This document shows, one piece after another, positions 1 to 11,300 of a DNA stretch of 64,000 bases. The stretch comes from Metaphire vulgaris (taxonomy: Eukaryota; Annelida; Clitellata; Crassiclitellata; Megascolecidae): assembly GCA_018105865.1 (NCBI GenBank), contig CM030842.1, forward strand, positions 10,229,323-10,293,322. The letters are read 5' to 3'. Below the pieces are notes generated by a model, which worked only from the letters and a program-made list of their open reading frames with translations, searched no databases and had not been told where the DNA came from. How positions within the stretch are numbered: position 1 is the first letter of the stretch; each line of letters starts with the position of its first letter. Both the position numbers and the translations under genes were made by a program.

Positions 1-6
1 GGCCGC

Positions 7-281
7 CAGTGGCGTAGTGAGGGGGCAGTGGGGGCGAACCGCCCCGGGCGGCATTTCCCCTCGGAGCGGCATTTTCGAGATTTTCAAATTTTTAATTTGT
101 TTAACGTTTTTTGCTTTTAATAACGTTTTTTTGCATGTCAGGAAATTTCGTGAAGTCGATAACGTTTTTTTGCTTGTCATGAAATTTCGGGAAGTCGATA
201 ACGTTTTTTTCTTGTCAGGAAAATTTCGGAGGTGGCGCTTTTTTCTCGCCCCGAGCGGCACTTTGCCTCGCTACGCCACTG
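7..281. mobile_element. Short TIR element (MITE), CAGTGGCGTAG family
   Basis: The ends are inverted: CAGTGGCGTAGTGAGG at the left and CCTCGCTACGCCACTG at the right. The interior holds about three copies of a ~40-bp unit (roughly 119-235) containing TTTTTTTGCTTGTCA followed by GGAAATTTCG. There is no transposase. The left flank is too short in this window to test a target duplication. The TIR resembles the elements at 1843-2720 and 45160-45417, which do have near-perfect 8-bp duplications, so a non-autonomous hAT-type element is inferred. Confidence 0.6.
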
Positions 282-325
282 AGTAGGCCTGCCTATAACT
301 ACCATATCGGGTCTCGAGTACCATA

Positions 326-447
326 GTTTTTAAGCACTGGCTACTAACATTTGGAATTCTAAAAGCTTTTAAAGTTTTAATATTTAGTCAACTTTTTCGT
401 ATAAAAAAAACTTTTTGGCAAATTTTGGGAAACTATAGGCTTATATA
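326..447. repeat. Direct repeat copy A (~122 bp)
   Basis: From GTTTTTAAGCACTGG to GGCTTATATA this stretch is repeated almost exactly at 1256-1376; the only difference seen is one A in a run. The two copies are in the same orientation and enclose a LINE 3' fragment, which suggests a segmental duplication or two copies of an unnamed repeat. Confidence 0.85.
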
Positions 448-477
448 TATATATATATAGAGAGAGAGAGCTATTGT

Positions 478-911
478 CTACCTATTGTATTGTATGGTAT
501 GGAAGCCACATTTCCAAACAAAAGTATTCTTAATGCTCTTGACAGACTGATTCGAGTAGTTGTGTGCAAAATTTTTAAAACATGTGAGGCAGATAATGTC
601 GAGTATATCAGAGTCCTGACGGGTTTGGATAGTATGCATGCTATTGTAGAAAAGCGACAAGTATCCTTTGTTAATAGATATGAGAAGAAGCCACTGTACT
701 TTGCTCAGTGCATTACTAGAATTTGTCTGAGGGCAGAGGCTGTACTGTGTAAAGTTTGTTCTTAGTTTATTTGTTTATTATTAGGTTTGTGTGTGTGTGT
801 TTTTAAAATTATTATTTAGTTTTGTTCAGTTGATTTGTGTTTTCCTTGGTTGTGTACTACTGGTTGTGTACTACTTTTTATGCTGTGCTTGTCACGAATA
901 AAGATGATTAT
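478..911 (+). pseudogene. Non-LTR retrotransposon (LINE) 3' fragment
   Basis: An open frame to the stop at 763-765 reads like the C-terminal part of a CR1/L2-type LINE reverse-transcriptase ORF: PIVLYGMEATFPNKS, then LDRLIRVVVCKIFKT, then RQVSFVNRY. The minus-strand fragment at 2234-2701 has the same layout (LPILMYAVEVTAPNKT, then INKCLYKIF, then VSNRYAKFL), which is internal support. A ~145-bp 3' UTR ends in AATAAAGATGATTATA, a tail style typical of such elements. The RT core is absent, so this is a 5'-truncated dead copy. The clade is inferred from memory of the family layout. Confidence 0.65.
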
Positions 912-1255
912 AGACAGTCGTTAGACGCTACATTCGTACTGCTTCTAGACGTTACACGTCGCCTAGGCGTGAAACATGCAACAAACCCGCCCTGATTACA
1001 AACGTCAAGTTCGTAAGCGTTGCAAAATGTGACATCGACTTTGTGAGACACTCAGGTTGAGTCAGTGGCTATGATCTACAAAACCACGAAATGTTAAAAG
1101 TGGCAAAGAAGCGATTTTACTTGAGTGGATCAAATATTACCAAGTGTTTTTGCATTCATAGCGTAAGTGTCGTAAATCGCAGACATTCAATTCTAGCTCA
1201 AATATCTTCATGCACTAGTATATTTCACTGCTAGTAGGCTAATCAGTTATCCGTC

Positions 1256-1376
1256 GTTTTTAAGCACTGGCTACTAACATTTGGAATTCTAAAAGCTTTT
1301 AAAGTTTTAATATTTAGTCAACTTTTTCGTATAAAAAAACTTTTTGGCAAATTTTGGGAAACTATAGGCTTATATA
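1256..1376. repeat. Direct repeat copy B (~121 bp)
   Basis: Second copy of the 326-447 repeat, same orientation, one base shorter in an A run. No TIR or poly-A end is visible at its edges. Confidence 0.85.
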
Positions 1377-1842
1377 ATGTTTTTACAACGTTATAATAGG
1401 CTTGGTTCTATAACTTCATTAAGAATGCATCTGTTAAATAATCTACAGGATGCATTCGGAACAGTCTGAACTTTCTAAACAACAGCGTCTTTATTCTTTC
1501 ATTGCAAGAGAAATCGATTTCTTTGTGATCGTCTAAATGTGGAAAATTCCGACTTGGCTAGAATTTTATCAATACGACAAAATGAAGTTTGACTCAGTAT
1601 TTCAATGTCTAAAAGGTTATAGCTGGTTGACAACAGATGAGATTTCTATTGACATCTCTCTTACACTACCGCTCTCTATGAATGAGAAATCGTCTAAGTA
1701 CAACAAAGATTATCAATCAATCGAAAACCTTATATGGCGCCACTGTCATTATCATAATGCCTCGGGCATCAGCCGATGGCGCACTAGGAAACAACGAAAG
1801 ACTGAACAGGTCAGTAGGCGGCACAACACTCCTGCGTAAACC
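1377..1842. other. No gene recognised
   Basis: AT-rich unique-looking sequence. A 100-codon open frame at 1537-1839 resembles nothing I recognise and has no splice or start context to support it. Confidence 0.5.
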
Positions 1843-1969
1843 CAGTGGCGTAGCGACGGGGGGGCTATATCGGTATATATACCTCCCAAATCAGTCTACC
1901 TTCAAGTTTTTTATTTGATTTACATGTGGTTATATGTGGTTTATATGGTTTATGTGGTTTATAGTTAAG

Positions 1970-2007
<38 letters not shown>

Positions 2008-2720
2008 TTATTTCGCATTAACTGCAGCTAAAAGGACAATTAATTTATTAACACAGAACCAAACCAAAAAAGAAAAGAAAACAAAAGAAATAAGCAAGAA
2101 GACTAATCCAACACAATGCAAAGATGCAAAGAGAGCTATTGCAAAGCCTTACTTAGCCAAATGGCTTACATGTTTTGCAAAATTACACACATATTCAATG
2201 TCTCTAATATTCTCAAACACAGACAAAAACAAACTATCCAGACACAGACAAACACAAACTATCCAGAAATTTAGCATACCGATTACTAACAATCACTTCA
2301 ACCAGATCAATTTTAAAAATAGTTCGTATTACAGTGATATTTTGCCTAGTACCAACGCCAAAAAATGATTGAAAAATCTTGTATAGGCACTTATTAATAC
2401 AGTTGTTCAGCAAATTCATGCTAGTTTTATTAGGTGCAGTTACTTCAACAGCATACATAAGAATTGGTAGACAAGACGACTTAAATAACTCGACAGTCAC
2501 CAGCTCAGAGTTTGATGCTTTTGATCTGTAATAAATACTGTTAAATGCCCGAACATATTTGAGTTTCATATGCTCATATGTACACTGAAATTTCTTTGCA
2601 GCAATTATGTTAACCCCTAGATACTTAATTGAAGTGACTAAGTTCAATATACAGCCATTAATCTTATACCCACCCAAAATATTTATACCCTCCCAAATCA
2701 AATTCCTGGCTACGCCCCTG
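1843..2720. mobile_element. hAT-like TIR element carrying a LINE fragment
   Basis: The left end is CAGTGGCGTAGCGACGG. The right end is TCCTGGCTACGCCCCTG, whose reverse complement begins CAGGGGCGTAGCCAGG. The flanks are cgtaaacc (1835-1842) and cgtatacc (2721-2728), a 7-of-8 match and so a plausible aged 8-bp target duplication. Most of the interior is a minus-strand LINE fragment. A near-identical motif, CCTCCCAAATCA, sits on both sides of that LINE (about 1882 and 2689) and might be its own target duplication, but similar sequence also precedes the LINE end at about 6340, so this is uncertain. Confidence 0.6.
1894..2690 (-). pseudogene. LINE 3' fragment (CR1/L2-like C-terminus), minus strand
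   Basis: Read on the minus strand, 2701-2234 gives the end of an RT-type ORF: KYLGVNIIAAKKF, then HMKLKYVRAFNSIYYRS, then LPILMYAVEVTAPNKT, then INKCLYKIF. This is the post-RT region of CR1/L2-like LINEs. Downstream on that strand lie an A/T-rich UTR and a (TA)n run at 1972-2006. The segment around 2250-2460 recurs at 16870-17060 in the same orientation. No RT catalytic core is present. It lies inside the TIR element at 1843-2720. Confidence 0.65.
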
Positions 2721-2728
2721 CGTATACC

Positions 2729-3967
2729 TTGTCAAGTGGTTTCTCGATGCGTATTTATTTGATTTCAGAATAATTTTTAGCGACATCAGCGTTAGCTGTC
2801 TAAATGTCGTTTTCTAATTTAACTATGAACAGCAGTTGATCGGATAAGACAGTGAGCCACTTATTCGACTGAAATTGGCCGAATGCTTTAAGACGGCCGC
2901 ATTTTGTAATCGCAGTTTCCAATCCATTTCTTCAAAATGGCAGGACTTGCCTTACGAAGACGACGTCTGCATGACGTTCATCCGTACGCCCTGTGTGTGC
3001 ATGCGGCGTGTCCATCGGCGCAGGCGTGACAAAAGCTTTGGAATGCTTTACGAATAACAATCAGACAGAAAACTGAAAATTTCTGTGACGAGAGCGGACA
3101 CCGTTTCAACACAGAATATTCTAGTTCTATGGATTCTTTATTTGGCGCCAGAGGTGCCGACGCGTCGAGGCCTACGCTGTGGCTGACGGCATTGTTCGCC
3201 CGATAATGCTTCGCACCTGAGGCCAATTGCAGGCGTTAAACATATGTAGACAAGACTAGTTCGGAATTAGACCAGACTAGAGACTGAGAAGCAGCAGCCG
3301 CTAAGACGCCTGGAATTGATCGTATCCTTCGTCGTCGTCGTCGTCGTCGTCAATTCTTATGAGCTTTTTCTGAGCATTTCGCAACAAAACGCAGGTAAGA
3401 ACATTACGACGTCATGACCTGTGTTCATTCGATAACTGCTTTTCACCAGGTGAGCTGGTTGCTGGCGTAATTGCTGGTCAGTTCAGAATGAAAGGCTAAT
3501 TAGAAATCGCAGAAATTAAGGAGAGATTGCGACGCAAAGACGACGATCTAAAATCTTCGGGTCATAGCTTTGCATTTTACGCATCAGAAACAAAGGAACA
3601 GAATAATGGTAATTATGTAATTTTATAACAGAAGCTGTATTAGGCCTTTATGAAGATAACAGCAGTCGATGGTACTCCGATTCAGTTCACAGAGACCAGG
3701 GAATCAGTCGGAATGGAAAACAGCGAAACAGACGGAAGAAACAGACGAGGAGGAAGAATTTCCCCACTACTGCTACATTACCACTGGAATTTTCCCCAAA
3801 CATCCCTTCAAGCTCGACATATTTTAGTCCAGGTCACAAATATGAAGAAAAAATGGCCGGTAATTTTAGTCTAGGGTTGGAAGATCTAGCATATAGAAAA
3901 GAATATAAAAAATTTTGACCGAAAACAGAAAAGGCTGTTTTTCTAATTTCAGTAATTAGTTGCTATA
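2729..3967. other. No gene recognised
   Basis: Non-coding as far as can be seen. It contains a short (GTC)n run at about 3331-3351. Open frames here (for example 3650-3874) are short and show no family signature. Confidence 0.5.
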
Positions 3968-3982
3968 GGCGTACGCATGCAG

Positions 3983-5449
3983 CAGTGTGGTTTCAGTTAA
4001 CTGTAACTGTAACTGAAATAGCAGTTAACTTAAAAATAACAAATCAGTTAACTGTAACTGTAACTATAACTATAACTGAAAAATACCAATAACTGTAACT
4101 GTAACTGAAAAATAAATAACTGAAATAGTTAAAATAAATGAAAAATGGCAAACTTAAAAAGTCAAACGCCACATAAAAAGATCTTCGATTAAACACATTG
4201 AAACTCTCGATTTTCCGAAATTATTTTTGTCATGTTTTGATGGACATGCATGCAGAGATGGCCATGGGTTGGGTTAACTCATAGGCTGGCTTTGGTTGGG
4301 TCAGGAATTTAGGCAGTTATGGTGGTTTGGTTTGGGATGGGTTGGGAAACGTTGGTATATTAGTCTAGAATGCTGAAAACGAATTAGGTGTCCAAACTTT
4401 CCAAAGCCAATTTCATAGCGGCGAATTTATAGGAAAATCACGAGAAGTATTGACTAGAATGAATAGGTGAAAGCATCAAAGACCGGTGAGTAGAAACGAT
4501 TTCAATTTTGATTTAGAGAAGATTTCAATAGAAAACATTTCAATAGTGATAGCGACACTTAATTCTCTTTCATCACAGCGCCAGTAGAGTTCGTCAAAGC
4601 CTATTAAATAAAACAAAGGGGGGATTATTTCCGAGGGTGTCATTTCATCGGGTGTACCGGAGGGAGGGGGTAATGTCCGAGGGATTAGGTCTAGAGGGGA
4701 GAACGTCCAGTCCCCCCACACACCCTAAATTGCATAAGAACCTCCGCTGCCCAGCACCGGGGATGACCTTCTGAGATTGCTCACCACCAACTTTTGCCTC
4801 CTCCTCCTCCTTCGCTTCAGCAGCAATTGGTTGGAGCAGCACTGCCATATCCCATCCTGCTTGTAGCAGTGCTGACAGCCTGACACATACATTCCTTAAC
4901 AACTAAGATCAGATAAACGTGTCATGTATTCTGCCAAGACTCGAAACCACCGAGATAATTTATTAACAATGCTATTAATGCATGTTCTGGTTTCCTGTGA
5001 TAAAATGGGTGAATGGCAAATCCTTAAATCGCGATATTCTAGAACTCACCGATGCCATTACTCGTGTATTTCAATCACGTTTCTTGCATCTATTGGTTGG
5101 GTTGGGTCAGAAAATTAGGCAGTTATGGTGGCTTGGGTTGAGTTCTAAAAAATGGACCCAAGACCATCTCTGCATGCATGTGAAAATATGGGCATATAAG
5201 TAGATTTTTCAATGAATTAGAGAGAATAGAGTTAGGGCCTATTGCTTATTAAGAAAAATCATCAAAATTTCGTTAACGTGTTCAATGGCGATTAACTGAA
5301 AATAACTGAAAAATAATTAATTATAACTGAAACTGTAACTGAAAAATGACAATAACTTTAACTGTAGGCCTAACTATAACTGGAAACTAATTTCAATAAC
5401 TTTAACTGTAACTTTAACTGAAAAATAATCAATAACTGAAACCACATTG
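3983..5449. mobile_element. hAT-like element with AACTGTAACTG end arrays
   Basis: The ends are CAGTGTGGTTTCAGTTA at the left and TAACTGAAACCACATTG at the right, a 17-bp inverted repeat with one mismatch. Flanks are gcatgcag (3975-3982) and gcattcag (5450-5457), matching at 7 of 8. Both subterminal zones are built from iterations of AACTGTAACTG (about 3995-4110 and 5290-5440). It is interrupted by a second hAT-like element at 4253-5172; without it the element is about 540 bp. It carries no transposase and is non-autonomous. A related end occurs at 11677-11771. Confidence 0.75.
4253..5172. mobile_element. hAT-like element, CAGAGATGG / GGGTTGGG family, nested
   Basis: The left end is CAGAGATGGCCATGGG and the right end is ACCATCTCTG. 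A perfect 8-bp duplication, catgcatg, sits at 4245-4252 and 5173-5180; the word is itself self-complementary. Subterminal zones repeat GGTTGGG (4265-4350 and 5090-5140). The interior segment 4426-4717 is homologous to 20479-20753 inside another CAGAGATG-ended element. It carries no transposase ORF. It lies wholly within the 3983-5449 element and is therefore the later insertion. Confidence 0.8.
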
Positions 5450-5454
5450 GCATT

Positions 5455-5779
5455 CAGTGGCGATTCCACCATGTTGATGACTGAGGATGCATCCCTAACG
5501 GAGTTTTTTTGCTTGTCAACATATTTTTGTAAATGCGGATGACCTTTTTTGCTTGCCAAGTTATTTTCCCGGTAAGTTTATAAAAAAAATCTAATGAAAA
5601 ATACTGTGAATGGCGTTTTTTACTTATCAGCCTTTTCCGGCAAGGTTTATTAACATTTAGTGGGAAAATACCGAGAATTACCTTTTTAAATCTCATTTCT
5701 CTTGTCTTAACTTTGCATCCCCCACCAACTTCCTATATTTTTTTCATCTCCACACCAAGAATTCCTGGAACCGCCACTG
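5455..5779. mobile_element. TIR element, CAGTGGCGATTCCA family
   Basis: The left end is CAGTGGCGATTCCA and the right end is TGGAACCGCCACTG, a 14-bp inverted repeat with one mismatch. Inside, three variants of TTTTTTGCTTGTCA occur (about 5503-5518, 5538-5558, 5614-5630). The first three bases are shared with the target duplication of the 3983-5449 element, so that element inserted across its left end. Outside the whole stack the 10-mer GGCGTACGCA occurs at 3968-3977 and 5780-5789, which looks like the older target duplication, although the spacing does not give a clean 8-bp repeat. Confidence 0.6.
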
Positions 5780-6294
5780 GGCGTACGCACATTGAGTAAT
5801 GAATAAGTAGCCTGAAGTCTTGTTGAACGCGAATGTCTTAATAATTCAGAATGTTCGCAGGCGGTATACTGTAAAATAGCGAGGAAAGATTGATACCAGA
5901 ATGATAAATTAGTAAACGAATAGTTGAATCGATTTGTTTGAGTCTGTGATATTGACTCGATAACATGTTCACTTACGCCGGAGGCACGGGCGTCTATTAT
6001 GGGATCGCTCTCCGAAAGCTATTAGGAGGTTGCGTGATCTTCCTATAATAAACGCCACGTAGCTGTGCAACGCATGTTCCAGAAAACGGAACTGACGACT
6101 TCATCCCGTGGCACATTCGCAGGAAAAATTCCATAGATGAGCAATGGTCATGTCCTCATTAGCGGTGATACGGTTTGCGTTTGAAAAATCTCCCTTCCAT
6201 GCAGCATTACTTTGGACCACTGAAATCTGAGTAGTCTATAAGAGTATCCGAGGATAGCATTTCTAAATATGCGAGGATATGCATTTCTAAATAA

Positions 6295-6330
6295 GTATAC
6301 GCCTCCCCACACTGACCGGGAGGCGTATAC
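6295..6330. repeat. Perfect 13-bp inverted repeat (hairpin)
   Basis: The arms GTATACGCCTCCC (6295-6307) and GGGAGGCGTATAC (6318-6330) are exact reverse complements with a 10-nt loop. The site lies just beyond the 3' end of a minus-strand LINE fragment. Confidence 0.85.
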
Positions 6331-6339
6331 AGTATGAGT

Positions 6340-7560
6340 ATATAATATATACTCCCCAAAATCAGTCTGCCTTAAAGTTTTTAATGTTTTGAAGTAGGTA
6401 ACGCCAGGACTTCAGCATTCGCCAAATATCCAATCTCATGTATATAAGGTAAAGCAGCACCATCCAATATAAGAGGCGCACACAGACATGCATGTCCAAC
6501 TCACATAACCATCGATTTCTTTTTTAGTGGTAAATCTAAGATCTAAATCATACGACTCATCAGTACATATATCTAACGTATGTTGCATCCTAGTAATAGA
6601 ATGTGCGATTATTAAGATGTCATCTGCACACACCAGACACCCCTCCCCAAAAAAACGTTCATCACTATGACAACCATAGCCAGAATTTTGCAAAATGCAA
6701 TAATTATTAGATCATTAATATATACATACCGAGAAAAGCACAGAGGAGATAATGCCACCATTACGCAACCCAGCCAAGAGATTGTATGATTCTGAAAGAG
6801 CATTAACCCTCCATAGAACGTTGGCATAACATTTTAGAGTACATTCCAAAAGGATATAAAAAAAGCACCACGGTGCTCCTCTATGTGCCAGCTCATGGGC
6901 GTCCGGAGGGAGGTGCAAGGGGGTGCAATTGCACCCCCTTGGAAAAAATGTAGAGTTTGGTGTTTTGCACCCCTGAAACATTTCTGCGGACGCCCACGTG
7001 CCAGCTTTAAAAAAATGATTACAAATTTTATCAAAAAAAGTAAAATTACTTGTTTCTTTCGTCACTAAACCTTGTTTTGTCCAACCCCTGGAAAAAATAA
7101 GGTAGAGGACGCTCAAATTTTCTACGAAACAATGCCAGATCACTTTAAAAATAACCCGTGATTACAAATTTTGTCAAACACCTTGGATATGTCCAGAGCA
7201 GAAATAACAGCTGTAGAATTGTTCTACTTCAAATATTTTATATCTCACCCCAGGGTGTATAGAGTATCTGCATGTCCAACCCCAGACCCAAACTGCAAAT
7301 CCGAGGTAATAAGGTAGAGGCTATAACTCAAATTTTCTAGGAAACAATGTTCAAAAATTTTCGAGATCACAGGACTTAAAGTGAATTCCTCGATAATTTT
7401 CACATTTCGCAGGATCTGAGCATCCATTGTTCAGCAAGGGGATCATAATCCCTCTGCCAAATCCATTCTGGACACAACCAGCATGCATAATTATCATATT
7501 GAACAGATTAGTAATGCACAATATAACAATTGGGTGTGCATACAAAATGTATTCAAACGT
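6340..7560 (-). pseudogene. LINE reverse transcriptase remnant, minus strand
   Basis: On the minus strand, frames broken by shifts give RT blocks in the right order. First comes NGFGRGIMIPLLNN and NYRG (about 7480-7410), then SPVISKIFEHCFLENL and ITSDLQFG (about 7390-7280), then LLAGLRNGGIISSVLFSVCIYINDLI (about 6780-6710), then CADDILIIAHS with the catalytic DD pair (about 6640-6600). This is the order of fingers-palm motifs in CR1/L2-like LINE RTs. The 3' end at about 6340-6390 matches the end of the 1894-2690 fragment (CAGTCTGCCTTAAAG), so they are probably one family. A 105-bp MITE interrupts it at 6894-6998. Dead copy. Confidence 0.7.
6894..6998. mobile_element. 105-bp MITE with perfect 8-bp target duplication
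   Basis: The ends are CATGGGCGTCCGG and TGCGGACGCCCACG. The flanking 8-mer tgccagct is exact at 6886-6893 and 6999-7006. It lies in a minus-strand LINE RT remnant and so is younger than that insertion. A longer relative of the same family is at 35498-35691. An 8-bp duplication and no coding capacity indicate a non-autonomous hAT-type element. Confidence 0.85.
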
Positions 7561-7897
7561 GGCATTGTAAAAAATCCGAGACTTTCCCTCTGTTTAGTTT
7601 GCTTAAAGCAGTTTCAACAGCTTCAACCGTGAGCGTAGGACAGCGGGGACTACTTTTCATATGCCCATTATAACCTCTAGTCACACGCTATGAATTACCA
7701 CGGAACCGCTGTTAGAATGTGACTATCCCAATAAACATCCGCGAGCTATTAGACGAATTTCAAGACATTAAGGTGCGATAATCTGCAAAGCGGTTTATCA
7801 GTTGATCAAATAGTATTAAATAAGGCAAGTAGGCCTAGTCCTCGTTTTAGCATCCAATTATATTTTGATTCGTTAGACATCTGTGATCTTGTTTCAA

Positions 7898-8306
7898 GGA
7901 GCTGTCCATTAATTATGTCAACAATTTTTGGGCAATTTTTGACCCCTCCCCCTTGTCAACAACTGTCAACTTTCAGTTACCCCCCCCATAATTACGTCAA
8001 AAACTTTTAGACCCCCCCCAGATCAATGACGGGTCCCAATAATACAAGGTTAATATTTTTGCGATGATGACCATTTTTTCCCTTTTTTGTTCGTCGATTG
8101 TCAAAATGTGATGGTTATGACCTTTTTTGCATGCTTTTTTCCATTATAATAAGTAGTATTCCATGAAATTTCCTAGTTTTTGATTATTTGTAAAAAGTGA
8201 AATTGTTGACGTCAACTTCTCTTGACCCGCCTCCCCTGTCAACAACTGTCAAACTTTTTCAAACCCCCTCCCCCCTAAATTGTTGACGTAATTAATGGAC
8301 AGCCCC
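7898..8306. mobile_element. TIR element, GGRGCTGTCCATTAATT family, copy 1
   Basis: The left end GGAGCTGTCCATTAATTA and the right end TAATTAATGGACAGCCCC are inverted repeats, continuing inward as GTCAACAATTT. No ORF is present. A second copy is at 14023-14550. No clear target duplication was found, so the superfamily is unassigned. Confidence 0.7.
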
Positions 8307-11300
8307 TAACAGCGCTTATAAAGTTTTGATTCTTGTCTTGAAATTTCTTGTTTTTGGTCTCGATGAACAGCCTGGATTTCCACTTGTTATAGCGTTTTTC
8401 ATATAGCCTTTGTGTTGTAGTCGAGCTAGTTAAGATAGCAAGTAAATGAGGAACATGATGAGTGCAAATCGGACACACGAACAAAAGTCAAAATTCCATT
8501 TTGAAATCCCTTTTTATGTTTATATTTTTAATTTTTATGATCCAACAAGAACATGAACCTATCTACACAAATTACATTTACAGCAAAGCCTTGAATTTCT
8601 TTATTAGGTTGTGTGTATTAATTGCAGGTCGGTAAATCCTAGCCTTGATTAATGTAGGTAGAGCCATGCATTGCAGTAATACACGAGTAGAATACCAAGG
8701 AAAAGAAATTAGCATCAAGCGGATGAAGCACTCGTTCTGACTGCTTTCATGCTTATTCAGGATTAAATCTCCTTCGAGGCCCAATCACTCATTCGTAATC
8801 CGATGTAATATCCGCGGATAGTAATTACTCCAGTGCCTCGTTCTAAATTGTTGGTTCCAAAATTGATTGCTTAACATGACACTTCTTTGTCAAAACATGA
8901 CAAACGTTGATTCATTCTTAGCGAAGTCCAAATTTTCACCTAGAAAATTCATCGTAACGGTACAGTGAGTAGGCCTATGGATTTAAGTTTTTTGTTGCTC
9001 TGTTACTTCTTCATGACGTCCGTCTATAGCCTATATTGCGATCCATAAATTTAGTAAACTTCATTCGATCTCAGAGTTAGAATCTGTATTTTTAGATTAA
9101 ATGAAGCTTCTTCTTTAATGGTTTCGTTGCTGGGAGATTGAATTATATCGATGCGCCTATTAATTACCTAATAATTTTCTTAATTATTTCACTGTTTAGC
9201 ATATTGAAGACCTGGACAAATAGCAGACATATAGAATTTCTGGACTCGACTGAAATGTTAGGAAGCAGATAAGAATTTAAAATGAAAGCACTTGAAGAAA
9301 ACAAAGATGTCTGCGGGAAGATGTTTTGTTACTTAACAGGCGCATGGAGTTTAATTTTGTTTCAATCCATCCAATATTGCGTCAGCCCGGCCTCCAAAGT
9401 ATTGTATAGAAGTAGGCCTGTAGTTTATCGAGTGTGACCATAATTAATCCATTAAAGCGCTATATGAGTTGACTGGACTTGATAAAACTATTGACTGGAC
9501 TTGATAAAACTTATTCCTGACGTTTATTACAGCCCTCACAAAAATTTATGAGGATACAATATCAATAATTGATTCTTTTCTGCCGTTGAAATATATTATT
9601 TGTCTAAATCATTAATGGTTATTCAGATATTCATAAAAAAAAAAATAAAACTTATAAACGTGCAGGATTTTTTCACACAGCTAGTAGTCGAGGTTATGTG
9701 AGTGGGTGCAGCACTCGGCTCCGGTCCACGGTCGAATTTTTTTACGCTTATTACTCTGAAAAACGTCCCGCATTCCCTGGAAATATTTCTGGCAAATTGG
9801 AAATGGCAGAAATAAAATGGGAAAATATAAGCACTCTTAAATGACTCAGTCAGATTCGTGGCATGATGTGCTGCGTCACCCATCGCATTATTACGCTGCA
9901 CGACACAGATTTTGTTTCCTTCATAAATTCTGGTGCACCTGGTAGATGTCTTAAAAATTTGTCATCACGTACGGTAGGCCTAAGACTATTTATAGAAAGT
10001 ATAAATTTATATTTTAAAACGCGCAATTGCATATTTTTAAATAAGGATTCTCGAATGGGGAATTTGCAAAGTTACATGTACATGTGTGTGAGCCTCTCGT
10101 GACCTTCTTAGATGAGATTTTTGACTTACAGCCATGACCAATGCAGTTTATACTACAGACCCCTAAACTTAAATGCAGCACGAAAATCGATCTTATGTGT
10201 TCTATGATTCTGCCTCCTCAGGTATATATGTCCAGATATTACAATGTAAAATGCCTAATCACAGTTTTCTTAAAGTTTTTACGTGGTACAGAAATTTCAA
10301 ATACATATTCTTGTTCGGCCTTTTAAAATATATTTAGTTTTACGGAAATTGCAGCGAAAAGTTTCTTTTATGCTGCTAATTTTGCAGCATTATAAATTCT
10401 ACCGATAGGTTCTATATTATCAGTTATATTATAGAACTTATCGGTGCGTCACTGGAGGCACCAAGCCATGTACAGTAAATGTGTATTTGAGCCTTTCTGT
10501 AAAGCATTACGTGCTGAAAACATTTTCTAGGACATATCCATGTTCAACGCGTGAAAATCTATATAGGTTCACCAAAAGGTGAAGTCTAACCAACAATTTC
10601 GTTAAAATTTGTCGTACCGTGTTATTTAACTGTTATATGAAAAATTTCTTCTTGGAAAATTTAGACAGCGTTTGAAGTTCTTTAAACATTCTTGGTGTTT
10701 GTAGAAATGCATAAGTCCTAGACTCTATAAAACTATACAATAGCATCTAAAACATTTCAAATGTATGTTGCTAAATTAGCCTATATAGAAATAGAAATAT
10801 AGGCCTACTTCGATTTTCATTTTTGACTATTTACAGCTCTCAGATTATCAGAAATAATGCGCAATATTATTATAGTCTATGTCGCGTTCATTGAAAGAGC
10901 GTGACCCGCTGGTTTCGCCATAAATCACTTAAAATCTTGTAATGAAATTTAACTACCCAGAGGCACGTATACGGTTCGCTCGACGAATGTCAAGACCTAC
11001 AGGGCAATTCGGTCCGTTAGCATGATCAAAGAATTCTGCAATTGGTTTCGTGCATCGCTCATATATACGCACTCTCATAATGTCGTACGACGAGATGTGA
11101 TGATCAAAGTAATCGCATTATCTTGTTCATTCACTTAAGGTTTAGCTCTGAGCCACATAATTTCTGAAGCGAAAGCTCTGTTCATTTTCAAACAACATTG
11201 AAGAGGTTCCGAGAAGTCCGTTGCTCTTTAAGCATTTTAACATTTCTAATTTTCTTACTGAGCTCTAAGTTAGAGAGGATCTCACACGACGATTTGGCTA

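Noticed and set aside
10402..10444. microRNA precursor
   Set aside because: The stem is only about 15 bp with a 13-nt loop, too short for an ordinary precursor.
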